Source: Marinobacter sp. LA51
Lineage (GTDB): Bacteria > Pseudomonadota > Gammaproteobacteria > Pseudomonadales > Oleiphilaceae
DNA length: 64,000 nucleotides
Direction of reading: 5' to 3'
Assembly (NCBI RefSeq): GCF_030297175.1
Contig: NZ_AP028070.1
Span: 1,054,001 to 1,118,000, forward strand
Under the pieces are notes generated by a model. That model was not told the DNA's origin, made no database searches, and saw only the letters and a program-made list of their open reading frames with translations. Position numbers and translations under genes: made by a program. Of this stretch, positions 36,039-45,469 are shown piece after piece (the stretch's first letter is position 1; each line of letters opens with the position of its first letter).

Positions 36039-36974
36039 ATGGCGGTGCGTCTAACACGAAGACAGCTCCTGATTGGCGCCGGTGTCACCGGGCTTGCGCT
36101 GAAATCCCCGGGTTTGTTTGCGGATCTGGCGGACGGCACTGCGGCTTCTCCCATCTCGCGCACCATCCCCTCCACCGGCGAATTGGTGCCCGCCCTGGGC
36201 ATGGGCACCTGGATTACCTTCAACGTGGGCAACGATCCCTATCTCGTTGAGAACCGAACAGAGGTACTCAAAACGTTCCTGGATCGCGGTGGAAGCGTGG
36301 TCGACTGTTCGCCCATGTATGGAACTTCAGCCGATGTTCTGGGTAAGGCGCTGAATGCGCTACAGGCGCATGATCAGGTTTTTGCCGCAACGAAGATCTG
36401 GACGGCTGATGAATCCGCTACCCGTGCGCAGGCTGACTCGTCCCGTAACAGGTGGGGGGTAGCCCGCTTTGACCTGCTACAGGTGCACAATCTGTTGGGT
36501 TGGCGGGGGCACCTTGAGACCCTCAAGGAGATGAAGGCCCGTGGCGAGATCCGTTACCTTGGAATCACTACTTCCCATGGCCGGCGTCACGATGACCTTG
36601 CTCGGATCATGAATACCGAACCACTGGATTTCGTGCAGCTAACCTACAACGTCCTGGATCGGGAGGCGGAATCGACGCTACTGGGCCTGGCCCGTGACCG
36701 GGGAATTGCCGTGATAGTGAACCGGCCGTTCCAGGGAGGCGCGTTGTTTCGGCGGGTGCAGTCGGAATCTTTGCCACCCTGGTCGGCGGAAGCTGGAGTC
36801 AGCAGCTGGGCGGAGTTTTTCCTGAAGTTCGTGATCTCCCATCCGGCGGTCACTTGCGCTATTCCGGCAACCTCGCAAGTGGCCCATATGCAGCAGAATA
36901 TGGCGGCGATGTACGGCCAGCTGCCCAGCGAATCGCAACGGCAGCGGATGGCGGCATTTGTGAGGTCGCTGTGA
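36039..36974 (+). CDS. Exported (Tat) aldo/keto reductase
   Basis: 311 residues. The N terminus has a twin-arginine signal (LTRRQLLIGAG). The rest is an aldo/keto reductase barrel with the catalytic tetrad recognisable: Asp and Tyr in VVDCSPMYGTS, Lys in AATKIW and His in LLQVHNLLGW. The ATG at 36039 has an AAGGAGG site in front. Periplasmic AKRs need an exported cofactor or bind it before export, so this is less common than cytoplasmic members. Its stop overlaps the next gene's GTG by 4 bases. Confidence 0.85.
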   Translation: MAVRLTRRQLLIGAGVTGLALKSPGLFADLADGTAASPISRTIPSTGELVPALGMGTWITFNVGNDPYLVENRTEVLKTFLDRGGSVVDCSPMYGTSADVLGKALNALQAHDQVFAATKIWTADESATRAQADSSRNRWGVARFDLLQVHNLLGWRGHLETLKEMKARGEIRYLGITTSHGRRHDDLARIMNTEPLDFVQLTYNVLDREAESTLLGLARDRGIAVIVNRPFQGGALFRRVQSESLPPWSAEAGVSSWAEFFLKFVISHPAVTCAIPATSQVAHMQQNMAAMYGQLPSESQRQRMAAFVRSL

Positions 36975-37684
36975 CGGAGGTCGACTGGCTGAGCTATTCC
37001 TTGCAGGATTTTCTGATGTTTGGGCCGCAGGTATTTCTTCGGTTGTTCATCCGGCTCAATCAGGATGTCTGGCCCTGGCAACTGCTAATCGTGCCGCTGA
37101 CGTTGGTTGTGCCCTGGTTGATTTGCCGGCCAGCGCCTGCATTGCGTCGTTTGGCAGTGTGGTTGGTTGCTGCCGCCTGGATTGTCAGTGGGGCCGTTTT
37201 TCTGATCCGCTATTTTGGCGAAATAAACTGGCCGGCGGCATGGTTTGGCTGGGCTTTCGTGGCTCAAGGATTGGTAATGGTAGCTGTGGCCACCGTCTGC
37301 CACCTGGAGCCGATTCCGAAGCGCAGAACCGGGGTGTTTACAGGGCTTTGGCTGACCGGCGTTGTGGCGCTGCCCTGGGTGACGGTGCTGCAGTCCGGAG
37401 AGCTGGGGGCCATGGCGGTGTTTGGGTTAACGCCGGACGTCACCCTGGCCGCCAGTTCGCTGGTATTGGCGATAATGCCCAGGGCGTTGCTCTGGTCATT
37501 GCTGCCAATCCCCTTGCTCTGGGTGCTGTTCAGCGCGGCCACCTATTGGGCATTACAGATGGATTGGCTCCTGCTGCTGCCGGCGGCCACGCTCATTTTT
37601 TTGGCCCTGAGCTGCTGGCTCAGTCCCAGTTCGGCGCAAAGCCGGGATCCGCAATCCGTTCACCGCGATCCAGTTCGTCGATAG
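36971..37684 (+). CDS. Multi-span membrane protein, DUF6064-like
   Basis: About 237 residues from the GTG at 36971, which overlaps the stop of the aldo/keto reductase gene (GTGA). At least six hydrophobic spans follow. The beginning, YSLQDFLMFGPQVFLRLF, resembles the DUF6064 family (from memory), whose function is unknown. Translational coupling to the Tat-exported reductase suggests a shared role at the membrane. The 3' end overlaps the convergent DkgB-like gene by 65 bases. Confidence 0.72.
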   Translation: MTEVDWLSYSLQDFLMFGPQVFLRLFIRLNQDVWPWQLLIVPLTLVVPWLICRPAPALRRLAVWLVAAAWIVSGAVFLIRYFGEINWPAAWFGWAFVAQGLVMVAVATVCHLEPIPKRRTGVFTGLWLTGVVALPWVTVLQSGELGAMAVFGLTPDVTLAASSLVLAIMPRALLWSLLPIPLLWVLFSAATYWALQMDWLLLLPAATLIFLALSCWLSPSSAQSRDPQSVHRDPVRR

Positions 37685-38429
37685 CGCGAATCTCTTCCTC
37701 GCTCAGCGTGATGTTCAACGCATCGAGGTTGGCTTTCTGGTGCGCGGGACGGGTGGATGACGGAATCGGCACTATGCCTCTGGACGCAACCCAGGCAATG
37801 GCAACCTGAGCCGGCGTTGCGTTGTGAGCCTGGCCGATGCGCTGGAGCGTTTCATCCTCCATTACCTTGCCAACGGCCAGCGGCATGTAACCGGTTACGG
37901 TGATGCCAAGCTTCTGGGCGTGCTCAACCACCTTATGGTTGGCCAGGAACGGATGCACTTCCACCTGGTTGGTGAGCAGCGCGCCTTCGCCCAGAATCTC
38001 TACAGCTTTATCCATTTGGGCGCAGGTGAAGTTCGAAAGACCAATGTGCGTGGTCAGGCCTTCCCGCTGGGCATCCCGCAGGGCGTTGAGATACTCCACC
38101 ATGGGGACCTCGTCGTCCGGTGACGGCCAATGGATCAGCGTCAGATCGACGTGGTCAGTCTTCAGGCGAGCCAGGCTGTCGTGCAGGCTGTTGATCAGGT
38201 CGCTGGCGCGTAGCTGATCATGCCAGATTTTGGTGGTCAGGAAGATTTCACGACGGGGAATGCCACTGGAGGTAATGCCATCGCCAACTTCCGCCTCGTT
38301 CTCGTACATCTGGGCGGTATCGATGTGTCGATAACCCAGAGACAGGGCACTTTTGACGGCATCCCGTGCATCATTGCCTTTCAGCCGGAAAGTTCCCATG
38401 CCGATATTCGGAAGTGTGCTGAATGACAT
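37620..38429 (-). CDS. Aldo/keto reductase, DkgB-like
   Basis: 269 residues. The AKR tetrad is present: Asp and Tyr in HIDTAQMYENE, Lys in LTTKIW, and His in TLIHWPSP. The C-terminal NADPH site includes IPSSTRPAHQKANL. This is the 2,5-diketo-gluconate reductase B branch, which reduces methylglyoxal and related dicarbonyls. The ATG at 38429 has an AGGAGG site. The frame is open much further upstream without support. Confidence 0.87.
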   Translation of the reverse strand: MSFSTLPNIGMGTFRLKGNDARDAVKSALSLGYRHIDTAQMYENEAEVGDGITSSGIPRREIFLTTKIWHDQLRASDLINSLHDSLARLKTDHVDLTLIHWPSPDDEVPMVEYLNALRDAQREGLTTHIGLSNFTCAQMDKAVEILGEGALLTNQVEVHPFLANHKVVEHAQKLGITVTGYMPLAVGKVMEDETLQRIGQAHNATPAQVAIAWVASRGIVPIPSSTRPAHQKANLDALNITLSEEEIRAIDELDRGERIADPGFAPNWD

Positions 38430-38549
38430 ACGTTCCTCCTGTTCGTTCTGTGTGATCTTTAGATGGTGCCGGCGCGCTGGTTCTTCAAGTGGCCGCCGGG
38501 TATCATCGGCGCTGATTTGATTCGACCCGCTGAACCGAGAGAGATTCCC

Positions 38550-38963
38550 ATGTTTACCGGCCAATGCCTGTGCGGCGACATTACCTTTGAATACGACGGC
38601 CCGCTCGGACCGATTTCTTTGTGTCACTGCAGTCAGTGTCGCCGGGCTCATGGCAGCGCTTTTTCGGCGAGTTCACCGGTCCGGAAAGTCCACTTCCAGT
38701 ACCTGACCGGTGAAGAGCGGGTTACCGAATTCGAATCCCGCCCCGGCAAATACCGGGCTTTCTGCAATCGGTGCGGCAGTCACCTGTACAGCCGCCTGGA
38801 TGCCATTCCGGGTATCCTGCGCCTGCGGATAGGTGTCATCAACGAGCCGCTGGAAAAAAGTCCGTCCCGGCACATTTACGTCGGTTCCAAGTCAGACTGG
38901 TTCGAGATAACTGACGATTTGCCCCAGTTCGACAAAACAGAGCGCACCAACGACCCTCACTGA
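38550..38963 (+). CDS. GFA family (glutathione-dependent formaldehyde-activating-like) protein
   Basis: 137 residues. The zinc-binding cysteines of the GFA fold are seen as CLCGD, CHCSQC and CNRCGSHL. Members occur as glutathione adduct-related enzymes, mostly of unknown function. The start is the ATG at 38550 with GAGAGA upstream. Its stop overlaps the convergent sugar dehydrogenase gene by 7 bases. Confidence 0.85.
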   Translation: MFTGQCLCGDITFEYDGPLGPISLCHCSQCRRAHGSAFSASSPVRKVHFQYLTGEERVTEFESRPGKYRAFCNRCGSHLYSRLDAIPGILRLRIGVINEPLEKSPSRHIYVGSKSDWFEITDDLPQFDKTERTNDPH

Positions 38964-40078
38964 GCGGGAACCAGGCGGTAAACCTTGCCTTCGGGCGCAT
39001 CGGTGAGTAGCCAAAGCGCGCCTTCCGGTCCCATCCGAACATCCCGGATGCGCGCTCCCAGGTCTGTCAGCAAATCCTCCTCTTCAACGACTTCGCCCTC
39101 ATTTATTTTTAGCCGTACCAATTTCCGCATCTTCAGTGCGCCAACAAACAGGTCGCCGCGCCACTCCGGTATCTGCGATCCGGTGTAAAACGCCATACCT
39201 GACGGCGCAATGGAGGGGTCCCAGAAGTGCAGGGGCTGGGCCATACCGTCCTTTTCCGTATCCATGGTGATCGGTAGTCCGGAATAGTCGATTCCGTAGG
39301 TGATCTCCGGCCAGCCGTAGTTTGTGCCAGCACTCAGAATGTTGATCTCGTCGCCACCCCGTGGGCCATGCTCATGGGTCCAGACGGCTCCTGTGTCCGG
39401 GTGTATCGTCATGCCCTGAATGTTGCGGTTGCCCCAGGTGAAGAAGGTGTCGTTGATGCGAGGGTTGTCGAGCTCGGGGTTGTCCGGCGCGGGTTCACCA
39501 TCAATGGTGATCCGGTGCACGCCGCCGGCGTCGTCCGACATATCCTGGGCACGATCCATTTCCCCCCGATCCCCGACCGCAATGTAGAGATGTCCGGTTT
39601 CATCGAACGCCATGCGCCCTGCGAAGTGGCGGCTTTTCCCAGACCGGGGCATGGCCTCGAAGATCACTTCAACGTTGTTCAAACGCTTTTCTTCCAGCGT
39701 TGCCCGGGCAACCTGGGTAGTCATGCCATCCCGATTCCGGTGCGAGTAACTCAGGAACAGCGTTCGGTTATCGGCGAACTCGGGATGAAGCAACACGTCC
39801 AGAAGGCCACCCTGGCCAGACACCACCAGATCAGGTACGCCGGCAACTGGCTCCGAAAGCAGTTTGTCATTGCGGATCAGCCGAAGCCTGCCGGCACGCT
39901 CGGTCACCAGCAGTGAGCCGTCGGGAAGGAAAGCCAGGCTCCAGGGGTGTTCCAGTCCGGTGGCAACTGTGTCCAGTCGGAAGGTTGCGCCATCCGATGA
40001 AAAGGTCTGGCCAAACGCACAGGGCAGGGCCGCAAGGTAAACGCAGCAGGCCGTTGCCAGAGATCTTATTGAGGGCAT
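38957..40078 (-). CDS. Soluble PQQ-dependent aldose sugar dehydrogenase (YliI type)
   Basis: 373 residues with a signal peptide ending near CAFGQT. The six-bladed propeller signatures are LEHPWSLAFLPDGSLLVTER, WTHEHGPRGGDEIN and APSGMAFYTGS. This is the Asd/YliI type of PQQ enzyme that oxidises aldoses in the periplasm. I use the ATG at 40078, which has GGGAGA upstream. No PQQ synthesis genes are in the window. Confidence 0.9.
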   Translation of the reverse strand: MPSIRSLATACCVYLAALPCAFGQTFSSDGATFRLDTVATGLEHPWSLAFLPDGSLLVTERAGRLRLIRNDKLLSEPVAGVPDLVVSGQGGLLDVLLHPEFADNRTLFLSYSHRNRDGMTTQVARATLEEKRLNNVEVIFEAMPRSGKSRHFAGRMAFDETGHLYIAVGDRGEMDRAQDMSDDAGGVHRITIDGEPAPDNPELDNPRINDTFFTWGNRNIQGMTIHPDTGAVWTHEHGPRGGDEINILSAGTNYGWPEITYGIDYSGLPITMDTEKDGMAQPLHFWDPSIAPSGMAFYTGSQIPEWRGDLFVGALKMRKLVRLKINEGEVVEEEDLLTDLGARIRDVRMGPEGALWLLTDAPEGKVYRLVPAQ

Positions 40079-40221
40079 CGGGATCTCCCTTGGGTGTTGT
40101 GGTTGGGGCATCAAAATGCGGTACGGCGGAGCTCTCAGAATAGCACTTGTCACACTTTACTGCCGTTACCGCATCTGTTTTCAAGGTCCGAAATTTGCTG
40201 CAACTCAAATTAATTATTTTA

Positions 40222-40240
40222 AATCATAATGATTCGCATT
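40222..40240. promoter_or_regulatory. Fur box upstream of the TonB-dependent receptor
   Basis: AATCATAATGATTCGCATT, inverse AATGCGAATCATTATGATT, fits the Fur 19-base consensus well and lies 48 bases before the receptor start. Iron limitation should derepress the gene. Confidence 0.8.
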
Positions 40241-40287
40241 AAGATGTGCAGATTAAACCTGAGTGACTTAAAAAAACGGAGAAAACG

Positions 40288-42462
40288 ATGTCCCGAATGT
40301 CCGAAACCGGCTTTCGCCGCAAGGCGCTGTTTACTGCAATCATGGCGGCTTCGATGCCAGGTCTGACGGTAGCCCAGGGCCAGCAGCCGGTGGCTCTGGA
40401 GCCGCTTGAAGTGTCCGCGAAGCGAGAAGCGGCAAGTTCTGAGCAAACCCGAAGCTACGTGGCTGAAACCACTACCACCACCATGAAGATGGGGCTGACC
40501 CACCGGGAAACCCCGCAGTCGGTCACGGTGGTTACCCGCGAGCAGATGGACGACTTCGCCCAGAACGACATCAACGATGTTCTTGAAGGCACCACTGGCG
40601 TGACTGTGGAATCGGTGGAAACTGACCGTACCTATTACACCGCCCGCGGTTTCGACATTAACAACTTCCAATATGACGGTGTGGGCCTGCCGGCGGTATA
40701 CGACAACGTACAGGGCGAGCTGGACACCGCCTTTTTTGACCGGGTTGAAGTGGTGCGTGGCGCCAACGGTCTGATGACCGGGTCGGGCAATCCTTCGGCC
40801 ACCGTTAACTTTATTCGTAAACGCCCAACCGCAGATACTCAGGGCTCCATCGCCGTGACCGGCGGTTCCTGGGACAAAAAGCGCATCGTTGGCGATGTGT
40901 CCGGTGCAGTATCAGAATCCGGCGCGGTTCGGGGCCGGATAGTGGCGGGTTATGAAGACAAGGACTCCTACCTCGACCGTTACAGCAACGAGAAGCAGAT
41001 GTTCTACGGCGTGATCGAGGCAGATCTCACCGCCACCACGCTGTTGACACTGGGACACTCCATCCAGACTTCCGATACCGACAGCCCGATGTGGGGTGCC
41101 TTACCGCTGTTCTATACCGATGGCACCGCGACCGATTACGCGCGGTCGACCAGCACCTCGTCAGACTGGTCCTATTGGGATAACACCCAGCACAACAGTT
41201 TTGTGGAACTCCAGCAGCAGCTAGGGAATGGCTGGCGAGCCCAGGGCTCGGTGCTGAGGCTGGAGAGCGAAAGTGAATCCGAGCTGTTCTACCAGTTTGG
41301 CACGCCCGATCCCGATACAGGGGAAGGGCTGGCCGCCTATCCCAGCCAATACGATCTGGATGTTGAGCAGTGGGTGGTTGATGCCTACGCCACCGGCCCG
41401 TTCAAGATGGCAAAACGCACCCACGAACTGGTGTTGGGCGCCACCTGGTCACGCTCGGAAACCGTGGACGAATCCCGCTATGGCCAGGGTATAGGTGACC
41501 CGCTGCCGCCGCTCGATGAGTGGCAGGGCAATTACCCCAGGCCCACTTTTGATAACGGCGTTGGCGGTTCCGACTGGACCGACAAAGAAGTCGCTACCTA
41601 CGCCGCTGCGCGCTGGTCGCTGACCGACCGGCTGACCGCCATCACCGGTCTGCGCCTTACCTGGCTCGATAGCGACGGTGAAAGCTACGGCAGCAGCAAG
41701 TCCACCAGCTACGATGCAGTGGAGACACCCTACGCCGGCCTGATTTACGACCTCACTGATGATCACTCGGTTTATGCCAGTTACACGGAAATCTTCACAC
41801 CGCAGACCGAGGAAGACATCAACCGGGACCGTCTTGATCCGATTGATGGCGTTAACTACGAGATTGGCCTGAAGAGCGAATTTGCTGACGACCGTGTGAA
41901 CACCACCGTGGCACTGTTCCAGACCAGACAAGAAAACGTGGCAGAAGCGGCTGGTACCTATTCGGGGACTCAGGACCCTTACTACAGGGGGCAGGACGGG
42001 CTTGAGAGCCAGGGTGTCGAGCTGGAGTTTGTAGGTGATGTGACTGATCGCATTCAACTGTTTGCCGGCTACACCTATGTCGACATTGAGGATGCCGACG
42101 GCAACCCGGAAAAATCCTTTTTGCCGGAGCACCTGGCTCAACTGCGTGGAACCTGGCAAGTGCCCGGTGTTGAAGGCCTGAAGCTGGGCAGTGCAATTCG
42201 CTGGCAATCAGAGATCACGCAAGAACAGATCTATCGTCCGGATGCCAGCACCGCGATTTCCTACGAAACCAAGCAGGAGAGCTATGCGGTGGTTGATCTG
42301 ATGGCCAGTTACGACTTCGCCCGCGACTGGAACGCGACACTGAACGTCAACAACGTGACCGATGAAAAGTACATCGAAAGCTTGAAAAAGTTTGGCGATG
42401 CCGCCCAGGGCTTCTACGGCGATCCGGCCAATGCCAGCCTGACCGTTTCCCGGGTGTTCTAG
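40288..42462 (+). CDS. TonB-dependent siderophore receptor
   Basis: 724 residues: signal peptide (about 1-29), plug domain (about 65-170, with TPQSVTVVTREQM and RVEVVRGANGLM), and a beta-barrel ending in the terminal Phe (RVF) typical of outer-membrane proteins. It belongs to the FhuE/FpvA-type siderophore receptors. It imports a ferric siderophore across the outer membrane with TonB energy. The FhuF, FhuB, FhuD and FhuC genes on the opposite strand complete the uptake route. Confidence 0.93.
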   Translation: MSRMSETGFRRKALFTAIMAASMPGLTVAQGQQPVALEPLEVSAKREAASSEQTRSYVAETTTTTMKMGLTHRETPQSVTVVTREQMDDFAQNDINDVLEGTTGVTVESVETDRTYYTARGFDINNFQYDGVGLPAVYDNVQGELDTAFFDRVEVVRGANGLMTGSGNPSATVNFIRKRPTADTQGSIAVTGGSWDKKRIVGDVSGAVSESGAVRGRIVAGYEDKDSYLDRYSNEKQMFYGVIEADLTATTLLTLGHSIQTSDTDSPMWGALPLFYTDGTATDYARSTSTSSDWSYWDNTQHNSFVELQQQLGNGWRAQGSVLRLESESESELFYQFGTPDPDTGEGLAAYPSQYDLDVEQWVVDAYATGPFKMAKRTHELVLGATWSRSETVDESRYGQGIGDPLPPLDEWQGNYPRPTFDNGVGGSDWTDKEVATYAAARWSLTDRLTAITGLRLTWLDSDGESYGSSKSTSYDAVETPYAGLIYDLTDDHSVYASYTEIFTPQTEEDINRDRLDPIDGVNYEIGLKSEFADDRVNTTVALFQTRQENVAEAAGTYSGTQDPYYRGQDGLESQGVELEFVGDVTDRIQLFAGYTYVDIEDADGNPEKSFLPEHLAQLRGTWQVPGVEGLKLGSAIRWQSEITQEQIYRPDASTAISYETKQESYAVVDLMASYDFARDWNATLNVNNVTDEKYIESLKKFGDAAQGFYGDPANASLTVSRVF

Positions 42463-42481
42463 AACTCGGAATGGACTTGGA

Positions 42482-42508
42482 ACCGGAGTGGGTATAGCCC
42501 ACTCCGGT
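42482..42508 (+). terminator. Terminator hairpin after the TonB receptor
   Basis: A perfect 11-base stem ACCGGAGTGGG/CCCACTCCGGT with a 5-base loop 20 bases past the receptor stop. No U-tract follows, so termination may be incomplete or serve as an attenuator for the small downstream frame. Confidence 0.5.
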
Positions 42509-42545
42509 AGTCTCTTCCACGCATTGGATGCAGGGAGTAAAAGCG

Positions 42546-42656
42546 ATGACACCGGAACAGGAAATGATCGAAGGATTGAAAATCGCCGCAGGCGCAGGAC
42601 TGTTTATTGTCCTGGTTGCCACTGGCCTGGTGATAGGTGCTGGGCTGGGCGGTTGA
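42546..42656 (+). CDS. Candidate 36-residue single-span membrane protein
   Basis: A short frame with a GCAGGGAG ribosome-binding site and the product MTPEQEMIEGLKIAAGAGLF followed by a hydrophobic span and GAGLGG. One membrane helix, short charged N terminus. It lies between the siderophore receptor and the convergent FhuF-like gene, overlapping the latter's 3' end by 53 bases. Could be real or chance; the ribosome-binding site and clean membrane helix favour real. Confidence 0.4.
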   Translation: MTPEQEMIEGLKIAAGAGLFIVLVATGLVIGAGLGG

Positions 42657-43446
42657 GCTCTGCCAATCGCGCCTTGCGATGCACGCCACAGGTGCCGCAG
42701 TAACCACCTTCCGGCAGCAGGTACTTCAGGCAGCACCCCTTGCGCTGGGGTATGGCGCGGGTTTGGCCGTTGAATGTCGCCGGAATCCAACCCACGAACC
42801 GACTGCCGTCGCAGTCAAAATTGTCCAGCCACGCCTGAGCCAGCGCGCACACCGACTGCGCATCCGCTTGATTCCACACCGCTGAAAACGGCGCGCCCAG
42901 GCCAAGCCCGATACTGCTCCAGAAAGCGCCGGGGCTGACGCCCAGTGCCTTCCGAAATACCGGGTACCAGGCGTTAAACTGGTCAGCCAGATCATTCACG
43001 AAGTCAGCGACACCGAGCGATGGCCCGGTCGGCCTATGAAACCAGCGCGAACTGGCTATGGCTCCAGTGGCTGGTCCTAGAAATACCTCGTTTTCATTCA
43101 GCACCGGTGCCTCACCGTCCCGAAACAGCCTCAGCGTCAGCGGTGCAATCACCGACAGCGCCAGGTCCTGTTGCACGACAGACACATGCGCCCGCATCAG
43201 GCGGGCGTCTGAGGTTTCCGAATGATCCTTTCTGAGCTGGTGTCGCAGGCGTTCCGGCTCAGCCAGGCACTGCGCCAGGGACATAGGTACTGTTTGTCCG
43301 GAGGCAGAAGGCCATTGAGCCTGCCTTGAAGAACCCGTCAGGGCCAGAGCCTGGCTCAACACCGTATCGGTGTTGAGGTCTGAGCCGGCCAGCAACCGGC
43401 GATAGTGCTCACGCCAGTCTGTGTAATGAAACTCAGGCACGGCCAT
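42604..43446 (-). CDS. FhuF-like ferric-siderophore reductase
   Basis: 280 residues. The C terminus carries the FhuF iron-sulphur motif C-C-x10-C-x2-C at C238, C239, C250 and C253, coordinating a [2Fe-2S] cluster. FhuF-type proteins reduce ferric hydroxamate siderophores in the cytoplasm to release iron. It has a 27-residue tail behind the last Cys. Its start overlaps the FhuB stop by 14 bases, so it is in the same operon as fhuC, fhuD and fhuB. Confidence 0.87.
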   Translation of the reverse strand: MAVPEFHYTDWREHYRRLLAGSDLNTDTVLSQALALTGSSRQAQWPSASGQTVPMSLAQCLAEPERLRHQLRKDHSETSDARLMRAHVSVVQQDLALSVIAPLTLRLFRDGEAPVLNENEVFLGPATGAIASSRWFHRPTGPSLGVADFVNDLADQFNAWYPVFRKALGVSPGAFWSSIGLGLGAPFSAVWNQADAQSVCALAQAWLDNFDCDGSRFVGWIPATFNGQTRAIPQRKGCCLKYLLPEGGYCGTCGVHRKARLAELNRPAQHLSPGQWQPGQ

Positions 43447-45469
43447 GACGGCTCAGCCCCCACAGGAAGTAAATACCTCCGACCAGCGCGGCCAGAAGGC
43501 CTGCCGGTAATTGCGACGGGAATATCACGATCCGGGACAGGTAATCGGCCAGTGCCAACAACAAGCCCCCGGCCAGGGCAGAGACAATCATCTGCCGGCC
43601 AACCGTCTGCTGCCCCAGTACCCGTGCCAGGTGGGGTGCAATCAGGCCGACGAAACTGAGCGGGCCGATGACCACCGTGGCGGCAGCGGTCAGAATGGCC
43701 GCAAGAATGAGTAGCCCCAGGCGGGCCCGGGTGACCGGCAGACCCAGCGACGAGGCCGAGGTGTCGCCCAGCGCCAGCAGCGCCAGCGGCCGGACCGCGA
43801 TGAACAGACCGAGGCAAATCACCAGGGTTAGACCAAGAAGACTCAGGGCCTCGGTTTCCGAAATCAGCCAGGTGGCCCCGTACATCCAGTTCAACAGCTT
43901 GGCGGCAACGGTTCCGCCGGAGGCCATGACCAGGCGCAGCCCGGAATCCATGAAGACGTACAGCGCCAGGCCGCCTAGCAACAGCTGGTTTCCGGCAAAG
44001 CGATGGCGCCGGGCCAGCAGGATCAGCAGGCCGAGGGCGGCGGCCGCGCCCAGGGTCGCCGCGCCCAACTGGCCAGCGCGGCCGATCTCGGTGCCGGTGA
44101 GCACAATCAGCACCATGACCAAAGCAGCGCCGCCGCTGATGCCGAGCAATTCCGGGCTGGCCATCACGTTGCCGGTCATGCGCTGGATCAAGCTGCCGGC
44201 CAGGCCCAGGCAGATACCCGCGAGAATGGCGGCGAGCAGCCGCGGGCCACGCCAGACCCAGGCTTCGCCCCAGTCGGCGATGGGTGTCCAGCTCCATTCC
44301 TGCAAGCCCGGTGACCAGCCCATGGAGACAAAAAAGGTGGCCAGCAGCAGGCACAGTAGAACCGCGCCAGTGACCAGAACCGAGCGTCGTTTCGGCAGGA
44401 AAGCACCGGGGTTGGATTCTTGGCCGGGCATGTGGTGAGTGTTCTTGAAGCCCTGCAGTGCCAGCAGAATAATGGGGCCGCCAATCAGCGCCGTTGTGGT
44501 GCCGGTCGGGACCAGAGAGCCATCACCCCAGGAGGACGCCCAGTGCGCCAAGGTATCCGCTAATAGCAGTAGCCCTCCACCGAGCAGGGTGCTCCAGATC
44601 AAACGCTCCTGCAGCGTTCTAGCACCTAGTAGGCGTGCCAGAACCGGTGCCGCCAGGCCCACGAAGGCGACTACGCCCACCCGGCTGACCACGGTGGCGC
44701 TCATTAGCACCACCAGGAACAGCGCCAGCATTCGAAGCAGGCCGACCCGTGCTCCGAGGGAGCTGGCGGAAGCCTGTCCGAGTTGCAGCAGTTGCAAGGG
44801 GCGCATCAGCAACACCAGGGCGGCGCCCAGTATCAAAACCCGCGGCCAAAGATCCGTAAACGGCTGCCAGCTGTTCTGGACCAGGGAGCCGGCGCCCCAG
44901 ATAAACAGATTGCCCAGCCATTCGCCCTTGATCAGCATGAACGCCATGTTCAAAGCGCCCATGAAAAACGTAATCACCAGCCCGGCAAGAATGACGGTTA
45001 CTGGCGAGAATCCCAGCCGCCAGGTCAGCGCGATAACCATCCCGATCGCCAGCAGGCCACCGGCAACCGCCACCAGGTCCTGGCTGAAGGCCAGCAAGGC
45101 CGGTGCGAACAGGGTGGCCATAGTAACGCCGAATTGCCCGCCGGCTTCCACGCCCAGGGTGGTCGGAGAAGCCAGCGGGTTACCCAGCACCTGCTGGGTT
45201 ACGGCGCCGGCCAGGCCCAGGCCGCAGCCAATGAGCAGGGCAATGGACACCCGGGGAGCCCAGCTGAAGTGAGCCAGCACCGAGGTGTAATCAGTGCCGT
45301 CGTAAGACCAGAACGCCGATACGACTGAGATTGGGGCCAGCTCAAGGAACCAAGGCGCGGCGCTGGCCACCAGTGCTCCCAGCCAGAGCAAAAGGGCGGC
45401 CAGTGGTAGCTTGCCCGGCAGCCGTGGTGCGGTGGTGGCAACGCGAGACTCAGCGAACATTGTCTGCAC
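43433..45469 (-). CDS. fhuB: Iron-hydroxamate ABC permease, FhuB-type double-length
   Basis: 678 residues: two FecCD-type permease halves in one chain, each about 330 residues and about ten spans, with repeats of the GxAxxQxxTxNPLASPxxLG-like segment (GNPLASPTTLGVEAG in the first half, GNVMASPELLGISGG in the second). FhuB of hydroxamate uptake has the same layout. It overlaps the FhuD gene stop by 20 bases. Confidence 0.93.
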   Translation of the reverse strand: MQTMFAESRVATTAPRLPGKLPLAALLLWLGALVASAAPWFLELAPISVVSAFWSYDGTDYTSVLAHFSWAPRVSIALLIGCGLGLAGAVTQQVLGNPLASPTTLGVEAGGQFGVTMATLFAPALLAFSQDLVAVAGGLLAIGMVIALTWRLGFSPVTVILAGLVITFFMGALNMAFMLIKGEWLGNLFIWGAGSLVQNSWQPFTDLWPRVLILGAALVLLMRPLQLLQLGQASASSLGARVGLLRMLALFLVVLMSATVVSRVGVVAFVGLAAPVLARLLGARTLQERLIWSTLLGGGLLLLADTLAHWASSWGDGSLVPTGTTTALIGGPIILLALQGFKNTHHMPGQESNPGAFLPKRRSVLVTGAVLLCLLLATFFVSMGWSPGLQEWSWTPIADWGEAWVWRGPRLLAAILAGICLGLAGSLIQRMTGNVMASPELLGISGGAALVMVLIVLTGTEIGRAGQLGAATLGAAAALGLLILLARRHRFAGNQLLLGGLALYVFMDSGLRLVMASGGTVAAKLLNWMYGATWLISETEALSLLGLTLVICLGLFIAVRPLALLALGDTSASSLGLPVTRARLGLLILAAILTAAATVVIGPLSFVGLIAPHLARVLGQQTVGRQMIVSALAGGLLLALADYLSRIVIFPSQLPAGLLAALVGGIYFLWGLSRHGRA

